A stretch of 64,000 nt of DNA from Berberis thunbergii (Eukaryota > Streptophyta > Magnoliopsida > Ranunculales > Berberidaceae). Below are positions 1 through 12,271 of this stretch, piece after piece. Below the pieces are notes generated by a model. The model had not been told where the DNA came from, made no database searches, and saw nothing but the letters and a program-made list of their open reading frames with translations. The stretch lies in contig QNQO01000651.1 in assembly GCA_003290165.1 (NCBI GenBank), positions 372,001 through 436,000 on the forward strand, read 5' to 3'. Position numbers and translations under genes: made by a program. How positions within the stretch are numbered: position 1 is the first letter of the stretch; each line of letters starts with the position of its first letter.

Positions 1-229
1 AAGCATAGCTCCTTCGCTGAAGTATGAGAATATGAGATCTAATGAAGAGGGAATGAAATAAAATTTGGATTTGCAGGCTGATGGTGTGAAATAACTGACG
101 AATCATTGAGGGGCGCTGCATGAGTTGCTTCAAACCCAATCTATGTGAAAACAAACTGATATGAAGGAAAGAGCAGGTCGTCATGGATTTGCGACTATCC
201 TTTCTCCAAGGATGGATTAGGCAGCAATA

Positions 230-1560
230 CTCAAACAGGGGATTAACAAAGTTGCAATATGTCGCCTCAGCTGATTCTAAAGAGAAAAAGGTAGTGCACA
301 TTAAAACTTCTGAGTTTGCGGCTAAGATCGTTGAATGTGAATAGTTAGTGATTGGAAGATATATGGGCAAATGCCTAGATTATCGATATGTTAAAGAATT
401 CTTAATCAGGGCATGCAAAACAAAAGGCTTTAATATGAAAATCCATGGGGACAAGGTTTTTGTGTTCAAGTTTCATAAAGAATCAGATAAAAGTAAGGCT
501 TTGGAGATGGGGCCAATTCACATAGCGAGTCGATTATTCATAATCAGGTCGTGGACACTTTTGATGGAGGAGGATGAAGAAGTACTAATGTCAGTACAAA
601 TATGGGTAACTCTTACGAAAACACCATTATTCTTATGTAATCCTGATGGAATCCAAAGAATTGCAATTGTTGTAGGGAAACCAATAATGTTTGATAAAGC
701 AACAGAAGAGGGAATGCAATTATCTTTTGCAAGGGTATGTGTAGAGATTGATGTCAACGATCATCCCAAAAAACAATACCTATCTCCATTGATGAAGGGA
801 AACACAAGGTAGTTGAAGTTGAGTGCACATGGATCCCTACTAGATGCAGCTCATTGCTGGGTTTTGGCATGCAAAAATTAGTTGTCCAAGGAATGATGTT
901 AAGAAGCCTAGTACACAGGTATGGAGAGATGCAAAAAAGACAGTAGATACACCAAGCAAAGATAAGGATGGATGGAAATAGCACAAAGCAGTCACACGTT
1001 TAAAAAGCGAGGAGCAAATAATGATGCAAGTAACAACACCTTCCAGAAAGAAGATGCAAAGGGAAAATTACTACTGATGTAGAAATCCAACAAGTGGTAG
1101 TGGTTCATAACTCCAGCCAATTGAGCACTAAGACTGGGAAAGAAATTCAAAGTAGTCCAGATGAGGGTAAACATACCAAACCAGTTTGCAGCGATAGAAG
1201 ATGAACAAGTATATAACCTGGTTGAAATGAGAAAGAGTGGGAAGATAGATGAACATGAAATGTTGAGAGATCAATTGCAGTCTCCAAGAACCCCAAGCAA
1301 CCTCCCAATAGTTACTACCTCTGCATCCTTGGACGAACATGGATTTTATGTGAAAGGTATGATGGTCCCCTAACCTTAACTAGGGTTAAAGATGTTTTGA
1401 AACTTTTTGTAGAATATGAGAATGGGAACGAAGTTAGCAGTGCAGACAAGGAAGTAATAGAGTGCGGGGACGTGGATGAGATGAAGAAGTACCTCTTAGA
1501 ACTAAAAGATCTATTTGAAAAAAAAAAAAGATACTTCAGTGGGTCAAAATATTATTGATG
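230..1560 (+). pseudogene. DUF4283-type gag-like protein relic (copy 1)
   Basis: The longest readable piece (348-812) translates to a DUF4283-type domain, the nucleic-acid-binding N-terminal domain of ORF1/gag-like proteins in plant non-LTR elements. Typical features are the IWVTLTKTPLFLCNPDGIQRIA stretch region, FDKATEEG and ARVCVEID. The frame can be extended upstream (KLQYVASADSKEK, then VVHIKTSEFA), but a TAG near 342 interrupts it. After 812 the frame shifts. A degenerate zinc-knuckle region and an NQFAAIEDE motif (about 1178-1210), typical of these proteins, follow in other frames. No reverse transcriptase is found downstream. It is a decayed gene without a usable start or complete frame. 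Copy 2 carries different disabling changes, so both decayed at least partly after the duplication. Confidence 0.7.
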
Positions 1561-2436
1561 ATTAATGTAAGGTAATTACTACTCAATCTCCAAAGGAAGA
1601 TGCATATCGAAGATCTTCTCGAATCAAGAAAGCAAACCTTATATTCAGTGTATAAATAAAAAGATAAGTTAAATGAAGATCAACACCAGCTCCTACAATC
1701 TCTCGAGAACTAGTTTATTCCAAGTTTTTTATTGCTTTACTATTCGAGTCCGTGTGTTTCAAAAACATCATTCCAACTTTTTCTATCTGTTAGGGAAGGG
1801 GATGAAGAACCTTCTTTTCAAGATGATTAATTGATTGATGCCTACCAAGATCGTGAGTTTAAGTTTGTCCACCAAGGAACAATCTGGACAACAATCCACT
1901 TAGCGAGTTTAACCCTTTGCTTAAAGCACATTGATCCTTCTCTTAGTTTTATTGAGGAGTTTACGATAAATTTCCTTATTTGTGATGATGTAATGAATGA
2001 TAAAGGGATAAACGCGTGGTGTAAACTTGATGTACCTTTATGCTTTTGATTTAATGATAAGGTTTGGGGGTCCTCAAAACCCAACTTGTATTTAAAAAAA
2101 AAGTACTCCAATGGTGTATTTCTTTACCATCAGTGGCAAACAAAGAAAACATGGGGTAGTACTCTCTTGTAAGCTCTGAACTGGCATATCTGAATCTATC
2201 TCGGTTTTCCATAAGTCAAAATGACCGCACTATCACATAATTAATTTTTAACTTTGACAACACTGATTCTCTCAAATAACTTATTTTTGATGCTAATGAA
2301 ATTCAAGTTAAGAAAATAGACTAAATGAGAGGAAAGATTGAATAAAAAATTAAAAATGAATATGAAGTATAAGAAAAACGAACCGAGTTAGACTACTTCT
2401 TAAATTATTTCACATTCCATTATTATTTATTATTTA

Positions 2437-2550
2437 TTTTTTTACCCTCAACCCTCCCCACCTCAATTCTGCCTGTCGGGTTTGAACTAATGACGTGTGA
2501 TACCATCAACCACACCTCTACCAACTCAGCTGGTACAACTTTGACTATTT
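2437..2550 (-). repeat. tRNA-derived SINE-like element (copy 1)
   Basis: Read on the minus strand, a tRNA-like head contains an A-box-like AGCTGAGTTGGTAGAGG and, about 35 bp later, a B-box-like AGTTCAAACCC. A T-rich tract on the plus strand (TTATTTATTTTTTTA, about 2427-2445) would be the A-rich tail. No acceptor-stem pairing is visible, so it is a SINE head and not a tRNA gene. The matching element in copy 2 keeps a better B box. Confidence 0.55.
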
Positions 2551-2832
2551 CACAATCCATAATTTTAACAAATGTAACTAACGAGTGATTCAAATATACC
2601 GACAACAAAGTTTGTTTAGCTTTAGATATGAGCTAAAATTCATAGGGAAACTACAATCACACAGAACAATGGTAAGAAGTTTGACATAAATTTGTAGACT
2701 CATGTTTTAGAGTTCCATAGTAAGAATTAGAACTGTGATCTAGAGGTTACCCTAACAAAAGTTGCATGTTGTAATTGGTTTTATAATAAATTTGTATATG
2801 TTCATTATATGCAAACTCAAACAAGGAAGATC

Positions 2833-4745
2833 TGTTAGGATGAAGTTAGCTTGAATAGTCTCATATCAACCAAGGTGGGGTTGTCATCTAAGAATATCAA
2901 GAGTGATCCACTCCCTAATAGCAACGAGACCTTTTGAATAAAACCCCACACCACAGAGCCTATGATTGGTGGCCCAAAACTATGGCGTTTAAGTTGGGGA
3001 TAATATCGTTGTTTCATATAGTGAACCAAGGTGCACGCACGTGCCTAACACTCCAACAAGTGGTATCATAGCCGATGGTTCAGCTGAGGCTTAGCGATGG
3101 TTTTCTCGAGATGCGGATGCTCGGGATGTTATAGATTTTGTGAAGAGATTTCCTTCCAGTCTAGATGGAGGTGTTCCACGTGTTCCTCGAGATGGTTGAA
3201 AATCAATATGGTGGAGGTGTTCCTCAAGATGTGGTTCCTTGAGATGGTTGAAGATCGGTTTGATGTTCCTCGAGATAGTTGAAGATTGATGAATTATAAG
3301 ATGTGATAATTTGCGCCTAGGTGAAGATTGTTAGTATAGAGTTGGCTTGAATAGTCTCACATCAACTAAAGTGGAGTTGTCATTTAAGAATATAAGGAGT
3401 AGTTCACTCTCTAATAACAACGAGGTCTTTTGGAGAAAAATCTCACACCACAGAAGCCCATGATGGGGCTCAAAATCGTGGTGTTTTAAGTTGGGGACAA
3501 TATTGTTGCTATGTATAATGTACCAAGGTAAGCATACATGTCTAACGCGTTAACAAGTGGTATCATAGCCGATGGTTCGGCAGGAACTTGGCGAGATAGA
3601 AGTGCAGGAACACATCGTTCAATGAGATTATGCGTAGGGCAGCGATCCAGATCCAGGTGGAGTGCAGGTCCTCCGGGTGAACGATCCAAGGTTAGACTCG
3701 TCAAGTGAGTATCCTATAAGTCCTGGACAAGGTAGAGTTGATGCAGTGATTGTGACTAGGCGGAGCCAACAATGCTGAAAATAGTCGAGCCCGTACACTG
3801 AGTACTACTCTAGGATCGTGGTTGCGCAAGACACTCGAGAATGAGGTGTACTTCGAGATGTTACGGACCAGACTGATGGATTGTAGGATGTGTGACAATT
3901 TACACTATGATGAAATTGTTGGGATAAAATTGGCTTGAATAGTCCCATATCAACTAAAGTGGGGTTGTCATCTAAGAATATAAAGAGTTGTCCACTCCCT
4001 AATAGCAACAAGGCATTTTAGAAAGAAAAAAAAACCCCACACCACAGAGTCCATGATTGGGAGGCATGAAATTGTGGTTTTAAATTGTGGACAATATCAT
4101 TGTTATGTATAGTGTACCAAGTACCAATGTGTGCGCACGTGCTTAGCGCCCCAACAAGTGGTATCAGAGCCGATGGTTCAGCTGAGGCTTCGGCGATGGT
4201 TTCCTCAAGATGCGAATCGGTTTTCCAAGAAGTTTCCTTACAATCTAGGTGGAGGTATTCCACGTGTTCCTCGAGATGGTTGAAGATCGATTTAGTGGAG
4301 ATGTTCCTCGAGATGTGGTTCTTTGAGATGGTTAAAAATTGGTCCGGTGTTCTTCGACATAGTTGAATATTGATGAATTATAAGATGTGACAACTTATGC
4401 CAAGGTGGAGATTGTTGAGATGAAGTTGGCTTGAATAGTCCCACAATATAGTTGAAGATTGATTGATTGTAAGATGTGACGACTTGCGCAAGGTCGAGAT
4501 TGTTGGGATGAAGTTGGCTTGAATAGTCCAAAATCAACTAAGGTGGAGTTGTCATCTAAGATAAGCAGTAGTCTACTCCCTAATAGCATTGAGGCCTTTT
4601 GGAAAAAAAACCCACCCGCAGAAGCCCATGATGGGAGCTCAAAATCGTTCGTAGTATTTAAGTTTGGGACAATATTTCGTTGTTGTATAGTGAACGTGTT
4701 TAAGTTGGGGACAATATTTCGTTGCACATGTTGAGCGTGCCAACA
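2833..4745 (+). mobile_element. Tandem TRIM array (copy 1): LTR-internal-LTR units
   Basis: Five copies of a ~225-245-bp LTR alternate with short non-coding internal regions. LTRs are at about 2833-3058, 3329-3555, 3917-4156, 4413-4445 (truncated) and 4501-4745. Each begins TGTTGGGATGAAGTTGGC or a variant and ends CCAACA or TTAACA. Three are followed after AG by a primer-binding site TGGTATCAGAGCC or TGGTATCATAGCC (3061, 3558, 4159), which is complementary to initiator-Met tRNA. Internal regions end in a purine-rich AAGGTGGAGATTG-type tract just before the next LTR. Two internal types exist: short (3059-3328, 4157-4412) and longer and unrelated in sequence (3556-3916). No coding capacity is seen. 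The last LTR has an internal duplication of a GTTTAAGTTGGGGACAATA-type segment. Shared LTRs in series suggest growth by unequal recombination. Confidence 0.75.
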
Positions 4746-5526
4746 AGATCAACTCAACAAAAGTCAAGTAATGATATTGTTGTACTTGAAGACAACAATA
4801 GATATGAAAGACAAAGGTGCTTACCACCTTAATACCTTGGTTGTCATTGAGTGGGTGGAGGGAATTTATGCATGGAGGGAAGGCTGGTAATGAGCATTAT
4901 GTTCTGGCTTCAAGTACTTACATTTCTTCAAAATGAGTTACTATTTCAACAAGTTAAGATGCATTGAATTGAATTTATTTGCATTTATAGGGCATCCCAT
5001 GCAACTCAACCTGTTACACACACGCGCGCAAACAAAAAAATCACAAACCAGTGAGACCCTTTATTTTCTCATGTTTCATGCACTGCAAAATCAGTATTAA
5101 GGGAGCAAAAGAAAAAAAAAAGTAGGCACATCAAAAGCTTAATTTAGTATGAGGGAACAAACCATTAGAAACGTGTGCATCGCTCTCTCGAATCCATATT
5201 TCTCTTGTTCTTATCTCAAACTTGTTTGCCTAAGTTCTCTTTCACTGAGCGCCATATAACAAAATTTAAGTAGATACTATTATCTTCACTCCTATATCTG
5301 TATGGAAATATACAAATAAAAGAACCGTTTTTTTTCAAAAGCGTATAAAAATTTTAAGCGCATGTGTAATCTTTTGCAGCCAAGCTCCTGAAGAAGATGT
5401 TGAGCGATTTTATACCTTCTTGAGGCAGGCATGCTCCAGCTATACAACAACAGAATCTTTTCTAAACTTCAATAAGAATAGATGCATAACAATGTCTTAA
5501 CAACTGATGTTCTTTTCATAAAGGTG
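4746..5526. other. Rest of compound repeat copy 1; no gene seen
   Basis: Non-coding sequence shared with 14131-14664 plus 19553-19809. It holds a CA/CG-rich tract near 5020-5040 and an exon-like stretch after CAG at about 5378-5450 that reads APEEDVERFYTFLRQA in one frame. I do not recognise that protein. The copia insertion point of copy 2 corresponds to the intact AAGTAGATACTATT at 5269-5282 here, so this copy preserves the empty site. Confidence 0.5.
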
Positions 5527-7754
5527 GCTGATGGTAGCGGAAGAGGGGATGGGGATGGAGAAGGTTCCGGTGGGGGCAATTTTCAAACAGAGGGAAGAAG
5601 ACGAAAGGGAGAAGAGAAGAAGATGAAAAAAATTGGAAGGAGAGAGATATTCGAAGAGAGATGAAGAGATATCTAAAAGATAATAAGAGAGATTGAAGAA
5701 GAAATTGGGGAGAGGGAAGGAAAGGACGAGACGAGAATTGTTTAAGTTGGGGAGGGCAAACAGAGAACCCAAATATCATGTCGATGACATTTTTTATTGT
5801 TCCCTCACTGTTCAGTTGAGGGAACTCTCGTTGTGTAGTTTAGATTAGATTTAGATTTAGGGTGTGTTTGGTTGCATGGAATCCTATGCCATGAGAATCC
5901 ATGAGGGGACCCCTACATTTTAGGCTAATTTGAGGTATCACTCCACATCCACCATTTGATTTTGTGATCAATGATGGGAATGAAACTCCTATGAAGTTGA
6001 GAATCACATGCCTTTGGGGATCAAGGAGTGTGATTCCCATGTTCATGGGATTTTTTTAATTTTTTAATTTTTTTTAATTTTTTAATTTTTTTTTATTTTT
6101 TTGGTGTATGTAAAGAAAAAGTAGCATTGGATAAGATGGGCTTTTGTCTAAGGCTGATAGAAAAATAGGATTAAATTATTTTTTTCCTATTTTCATGAAT
6201 TTAAAATTTTATTTTTATGGCATTTTGAAGAAACTTAAAACTTAATGTATTGATTTAAACCATTTAATCATAATAATTATATCCAATCAAAGGTTTTAGT
6301 TTTTTTTTTAATGTTGTAAAGAGCATGAGTAGCACACACAAAATTAAATTCAAAATATTTTGTTAGAACAATAGGCGATACACACAATTTAAGTATTAGC
6401 ACTATTTAATTTTTTGTGTCAATCAACAATTTGCTCGATTATTCAATGCAAAATCGTTGAAGGATAGATAAATTTCACATTTACTTAATCTTGAAAATAA
6501 ATAATATTAAACAAATACTATATATAACGTCTGCAAGGTTAGATGAATAGTGCTCATGTCTTCAACCTGATTTTTAGGTTCAAAAATGCTCTTTCACTTT
6601 CTCAATGTCTACAAACAAAATAAATAGGCACGTGAATAGTGACAATGAGTAGTTGTGTTTTTAGATAAAAACATTGTTACATATGTTTACCATTCTATCC
6701 TAAAAAATTTAAACAATTTATAATCAAAACCAACAGCTCTAAACATTTATTAATTATACCTAAGCCCATAACAAAATTTATTTGAAATCCAACAATTATC
6801 TATAAACTATAAATAGGTCCTTGTATCTAACTTTTGGTTCCCCATTTTGCCCTCCACATTTAATATTTTTTACATTCAAAACCAGTGTCTCTCAAATATT
6901 GATTAATTATACATAAGTTCCTAATTATAATTTACTTGAAGCCCCCCTCCCTCCCCGCCACCCAATTATATGTTAATTATAAATATGATCTTACAATAGT
7001 GAGATTGCAATCTTTGGTTGCAATTTACTCCTAAAATTTTGACTTTTACTTATTATTTATTTAAAATAAAATAAAACATAATATACATGCACGTAGTGTG
7101 TAGCCACACCCTAGTATTTTTAACTCTCCTTAGGGATTTGGATGATAGCAGAGATTTCCTCACTTCGTTTATGGGCATGTATAAATAATAAAAAATAAAA
7201 TCTTACTCTAGTGAATACTAGACTAATAGAATTGTGGAAATTTTTACAAATTTTAATAAGGAACAAGAAATTCAGCTTATCCCAACAACATAAACTTGTT
7301 TGTATGCAGGAGAACAATGCTGGATGCACTGAAATCGTAGCACCCTCAAAGTGTTGCTAACCTGTCACAATATATGTATCTCCTGAATGTATTGCGGTGC
7401 AGTGGTAATATTGTTGATAATGCCATTCATTTCCATAGGTACCCATAACATATAATTTCACTGTCATCTTTCCCGCCAAAAGTCACGCACAAGCTGCAAA
7501 GATAAATACCAACTAAAGCACACGAAAAACCCAATCCTCTTCATATTGAGGAATTATCTCCAAGATCATATCTTGGAGATCATATTAAAGGAGTATCTCC
7601 ATAATGTATCCATTGCAATGCCTGGTTTCTTTCAAAACAAACATATCCATCCATTGCTCTCGGTTCCATCTTTCTCTTGCACTTCTCAAATTCATTTTCC
7701 CCAGTTATCTCTTTCGCTAAGCGTCATACAACAAAATGTTAAGTAGATATCAAC
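5527..7754. other. Unique AT-rich spacer; no gene seen
   Basis: This is spacer between the repeat copies. Bases 5530-5770 are purine-rich (GAAGAAG/GGAGAG). Bases 6050-6105 are T-rich repeats of TTTTTTAATTTT type. The rest to about 7540 is AT-rich with no supported coding frame. Bases 7655-7754 resemble 5185-5277 at roughly three quarters of positions by eye and end at the same AAGTAGAT motif, so this is a diverged partial third copy of that repeat segment. Confidence 0.5.
5858..6050. mobile_element. MITE-like fragment starting TAGGGTGTGTTTGGTTG
   Basis: About 68 bp beginning AGGGTGTGTTTGGTTGCATGG recurs almost unchanged at 38173-38240, and the opposite-strand form ACCAAACACACCC appears at 45062-45074. 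GGGTGTGTTTGGTT is a common terminal motif of plant MITEs. No matching right terminus was found here, so the element is partial or its end has decayed. The right limit given is approximate. Confidence 0.45.
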
Positions 7755-9082
7755 TGCTGAGAATTCTTGGCCTATAATCGATTACAAACTTACAATTACA
7801 TTAAGACACAACACCAACAAATAGAAATTACAACACATAACCACAAACCTACACATATTTCTCTCAAACACACAACTAGTACACTCACTTGGGAGCTTTT
7901 GGCACTCTTACACTTGAGCTCATTTGTGCTGCTCTACAATGTTCACTTATAGGCCTATTTATAATTGCTCATAAAGTATGTGGAAATCCTTGGATAAGTC
8001 TAGAGAGAATTCTCTAGACACTTAGAGATATTTCTCAAGAGTTAATTTAAAAAGAAAAATCTCTGGAGACTTGTGGTGACTGCAACAAAAGAATTCTCTA
8101 GAAATGTTAAGTTGGTGTTGCCACTTCAACACCAACTCGTTGATCTTCATATTTCCACATTGCCTTCACATACACACACTGCCTTCATGTTCACACATAT
8201 ACCAATTGGTTCACGGACAAAATCTTCACGCTTCATTTCCTCTTTGTGCTCCATGGTACATTCACTCATGATTTTCAAGTACTCCCCTGATACTTTCCAC
8301 ACACAACTATTTTGTGCTCCCTTGGCACTCTTGCTCACAATTTTTTCGTGTTCCCTTGGCACTTCCACTCTCAACTTTAACTTAATTTGTTCGTACTTCA
8401 CCTCAAGCCTGACTTTTCCTGTCACCTAGATTCTGCCATTTTTCTACGGCGTGGTGACATTACCCAGACTCTTCCTCATTCTTTTCTTCAGTTTTCCATG
8501 ACCCATCACCTTCACAATCTCAAACTTCACACGAATGATTTTTAGAACAATGCCTCAAAACTTGATCCTTGATCATATGAATGAACATTACCATACTTAT
8601 GTATTGTGAATGGTGTCATAAATACCAATAGTGGATAGTGAATAATATCATCATCTTCCAGTAAACTGACTCTGATACCAAATTGTTGAGAATTCTCAAC
8701 CCTATGAACGATTACAAACTTACAATTACATTAAGACACAACACTAACAAATACAAATTACAACACAGAACTACAAACCTACACATATTTCTCTCAAACA
8801 CACAAATATTACACTACCACTTGGGAGCTCTTGGGTCTCCTACACTTGAGCTCACTTGAGCTACTCTACAACGTTCACCTAGAGGCTTATTTATAATTGC
8901 TCATATTGTATGTGGAAATCTTTGGATAAATCTATAGAAAATTCTCTAGACACTTAGAGATATTTCTCAAGAAATTAATCTATAAAGAGAGATCTCTAGA
9001 TAAATATGGTGGCGACAACAAAAGAATTCTCTAGAAATGTTGAGTTGGTGTTGTCACTTCAACACGAACAATTGAGGTTCAT
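7755..9082 (-). mobile_element. TRIM-like LTR element without coding capacity
   Basis: Two direct repeats of about 385-395 bp (7755-8149 and 8684-9080) flank a 535-545-bp interior. Both start TG(T/C)TGAGAATTCT and run on to CACTTCAACAC-AAC near their ends. Read on the minus strand, the right copy is the 5' LTR. It is followed by a primer-binding site TGGTATCAGAGTC (8668-8680 on the plus strand), complementary to initiator-Met tRNA, two to three bases inside the LTR. The interior shows no gag or pol. By eye, LTR identity is roughly 85 percent, so the element is not young. A clear target-site duplication was not found, and the outer LTR edges are uncertain by about 10 bases. Confidence 0.7.
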
Positions 9083-9486
9083 GATAGAACATGAGACTAA
9101 TCCGGTTCAACAAATTATATTCAAGTAGAGGAAAAACCACAAAAATGACATCCAAACTCAACAGACTGATCAACCCAACAATATTCAGAGCTTCCAAGAA
9201 CATTCTACTAGAATTGGGGGCATCATAAATAACTTGAAACGCAAAGGGGTAGTGTCCACGGGTTTAGTATGCAGCCAAATCAATTGAAGCACATGTAGAT
9301 GAAAATGAAAAAAAACATAAATATGTGATTTAGACAACAAAGGATAAGAAGTGGTCCCCTCATATCCCATCCACCTACCCCACCTCCCACCACGCCTCCC
9401 CCTACACCTCCCACCACGCCTCTCATCCCCTCCTTGACATTTTTTGTTGTCTTTGTTTGATGAGATCTAATCTGATCTGTGAAATA
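9083..9486. other. Spacer before repeat copy 2; C-rich low-complexity tract
   Basis: No gene is seen. Bases 9355-9430 are a C-rich imperfect repeat of CCACCACGCCTCCC type that gives an artefactual glycine/valine-rich frame on the minus strand. Confidence 0.5.
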
Positions 9487-9729
9487 GAGGCATAGTCCTT
9501 CGCTGGAGTATGAGAATATGAGATCCAAGGAAGAAGGAACTAGAAAAGATTTGGATTTGCAGGCCGATGGCATGAAAGAACTGACGAATCATGGAGAGGC
9601 GTTGCAGGAGTTGTTTCAAAATCCAGATCTAGGTTTGGAAACAAACTGATATGAAGGAAAGAGCGGGTCATTATGGATCTGCGACTACCCTTACTCCAAG
9701 GATGGATTAGGCAGCAACACTCAAACAGG

Positions 9730-11130
9730 GTAAAAACAGGGGATTAACAAAGTTGCAATATGTCCCCCAGCTGATTCTAAAGGGGAAAAGGTCGTGCACA
9801 TTAAAACTTCTTAACTTGCATCTAAGATCGTTGAATGCGAACAGTTGGTGATTGGAAGATTTGTGGGCAAATGCCTAGATTATTGATATGACAAAGAATT
9901 CTTAATCAGAGCATGCGAAACAAAAAGTTTTGAGATGAAAATCCATGGGGACAAGACTTTTGTGTTCAAGTTTCATATAGAATCTGATAAAAGTAATGCT
10001 TTGGAGATGGGGGCAAATCCACATAGTCAGTCGATTGTTTATAATCAGGTTGTGGATGCTTCTGATGGAGGAGGATGAAGAAGTACTAATGTCAGTACCA
10101 ATATGGGTAACTCTTACGAAAATACCATTGTTCTTATGGAATCCCGATGGAATCCAAAGAATTGCAAGTGTTGTCGATAAACCAATAATGATTGACAAAG
10201 CAATGGAAGAGGGAACACATTTATCTTTTGCAAGGGTATGTGTAGAGATTGATGTCAACAGTCATCCCCAAAAAACAATGCTTATCTCCATTGATGAAGG
10301 AAAACACAAGGTAGTTGAAGTTGAGTGTGCATGGATCCCTACTAGATGCAACTCATTGCAGGGTATTGGCATGCAAAAATTAGTTGTCCAAGGAATGATG
10401 TTAAAAAGTCCAGTACACAGGTATGGAGAGTTGCAAAAAAGGCAGTAGATACACCAAGCAAAGATAAGGATGGATGGAAATAGCATATGGCATACGCACG
10501 TTTAAAAAGTGAGGAGTAAATAATGATGCAAGTAGTAGCACCTCCCAGGAACAAGATGCAGAAGGGAAAATTAATATTTATGGAGAAATCCAACAAGTGG
10601 TAGTGGTTCATAACTCCAGCCAATTGAGCAATGAGGCTGGGAAAGAGATTCAAAGTAGTCCAGATGAGGGTAAACATACCGAACCAGTTTGCAGCGATAG
10701 AAGATGAACAAGTAGTTAACCCGGTTGAAATGAGAAAGAGTGGGAATGTAGATGAACATGAAATGTTGAGAGATCAATTGCAGCCTCCAAGAACCCCAAG
10801 CAACCTGCAAATAGTTGTTACCTCTGCATCCTTGGACGAACATGAACTTTATGTGAAAGGTATAAATGGTCCCCTAACCTTAACTAGGGTTAAAGATGTT
10901 TTGAAATATTTTTAAGAATATGAGAATGGGAACGAAGTTAGCAGTGCAGACAAGGAAGTAATAGAGAGCGGGACGTGGATGAGATGAAGTACCTCATAGA
11001 ACTAAAAGATCTATTTGAAAAAGTTCAGTGGGACAAAATACTATTGATGATTAATGTAAGGTAATCACTACTCAATCTCCAAGAGAAGACGCATGTCAAA
11101 GATCTTCTCGAATCAAGAAAGCAAACCTTA
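9730..11130 (+). pseudogene. DUF4283-type gag-like protein relic (copy 2)
   Basis: This is the counterpart of the relic at 230-1560. The DUF4283-like part reads from about 10038 to 10260 (PLFLWNPDGIQRIASVV, ARVCVEIDV) and continues in frame into a degenerate zinc-knuckle segment (VECAWIPTRCNSL) to 10448. Compared with copy 1 it lacks the early TAG near 342. It has instead a TGA where copy 1 has CGA in the LDYRY segment (near 9886) and a frame change near 10008. It is non-functional. Confidence 0.65.
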
Positions 11131-11874
11131 AATTTAGTGTATAAATAAAAAAGAGAAATTAAATGAAGATCAACACCAGCTCATGCAATCTCTCGAGAAC
11201 TAGTTTATTCCAAATTTTATTGCTTTACTTTTCGAGTTTGTGTGATTCAAGAACATCATTCCGACCTTTTCTATCTGTTAGGGATGGGGATGAAGAACCT
11301 TCTTCTCAAGGTGGTTAATTGATTGATGCCTACCAAGATCATGAGTTTAAGTTTAAAACTCATTGATAATTTTCTTAGTTTGATTGAGGAGTTTATGAAA
11401 ATTTTCCTTCTTTGTGATGATGTAATGAATGATAAAGGGATAAGCGCGTGGTGTAAACTTGATGTACCTTTATGCTTTTGATTTAGTGATAAGGTTTTGG
11501 GGTCCTCGAAATTCAGCTTGCGTTTCAAAAAAAAAAAATACTCCAATGGTGTATTTCCTCACCGTCAGTCGCAAACAAAGAAAACACGGGGTAGTACTCT
11601 TTTGTAAGCCTTGAACTGGCATATTTGAATCTATCTCGGTCTTCCATAAGTCAAAATGACTGCACTATCACATAATTGATTTTTAACTTTGACAACACTA
11701 ATTCTCTCAAATAATTTAATTTTGATGCTAATGAAATTCAAGTTAAGAAAATAGACTAAATGAGAGGAAAGATTGAATAAAAAAAACTAACAATGAATAT
11801 GAAATATAAGAAAAACAAATTGAGTTAGACTACTTCATAAATTATTTCACAATCCATTTTTTATTTTTTTATTT

Positions 11875-11975
11875 TTTTTACCCTCAACCCTCCCCGCCTC
11901 AATATTGTCGGCCGGTTCGAACCTGTGACGTGTGATACCATCCGTCACGCCTCTACCAACTCAACCGGTACACCT
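11875..11975 (-). repeat. tRNA-derived SINE-like element (copy 2)
   Basis: On the minus strand the A-box-like GGTTGAGTTGGTAGAGG and the B-box GGTTCGAAC are both well preserved, better than in copy 1 (2437-2550). The plus-strand side carries a TTTATTTTTTTATTTTTTTTA tract, the presumed A-rich tail. It was in the unit before duplication. Confidence 0.6.
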
Positions 11976-12271
11976 TTGACTATTTCACAATCCATAATTT
12001 AAACAAATGTAACTAACGAATGATTCAAATATACCGATAACAAAGTTTGTTTAGCTTTAGATATGAGCTACAATTCAGGGGGAAACTACAATCACACAGA
12101 ACAATGGTAAGAAGTTTGGCATAAATTTGTAGACTCGTGTTTTAGAATTCCATAATAATAATTAGAATTGTGATCTAGAGGTTACGTACCCTCACAGAAG
12201 TTGCATGTTGTAATTGTTTTATAATTAAATTTGTATATGTTCATTTTATGCAAACTCAAGCAAGGCAAATC

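Larger units (their letters stand above)
1..5526 (+). repeat. Compound ~5.5-kb direct repeat, copy 1
   Basis: This is the first of two direct copies of the same compound sequence; the second is 9487-19809. The alignment can be followed by eye from the CCTTCGCTG-AGTATGAGAATATGAGAT stretch near base 12 (about 9496 in copy 2) to the motif GATGTTCTTTT-ATAAAGGTG at 5506-5526 (19790-19809). Beyond that point the two diverge completely. Order inside: DUF4283 coding relic, SINE-like element, tandem TRIM array, then about 780 bp of other sequence. The left edge lies outside the window. Both copies hold the TRIM array and the SINE, so these inserted before the duplication. Whether the unit is a segmental duplication or a larger transposon cannot be told from here. 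Confidence 0.85.

Noticed and set aside
2470..2545. tRNA gene at the SINE head
   Set aside because: A and B boxes are present, but the flanks cannot pair as an acceptor stem, and the same unit recurs in copy 2 with an A/T-rich tail, which fits a SINE.
5497..5779. Open frames of ~90 residues in the GAAGAAG/GGAGAG region
   Set aside because: Compositional artefact of a purine-rich tract; frames overlap on opposite strands with no motif.
8073..8429. 118-residue plus-strand frame and 92-residue minus-strand frame inside the 7755-9082 TRIM
   Set aside because: No domain is recognised, the element is non-coding by structure, and both frames span the LTR/interior edge or low-complexity sequence.
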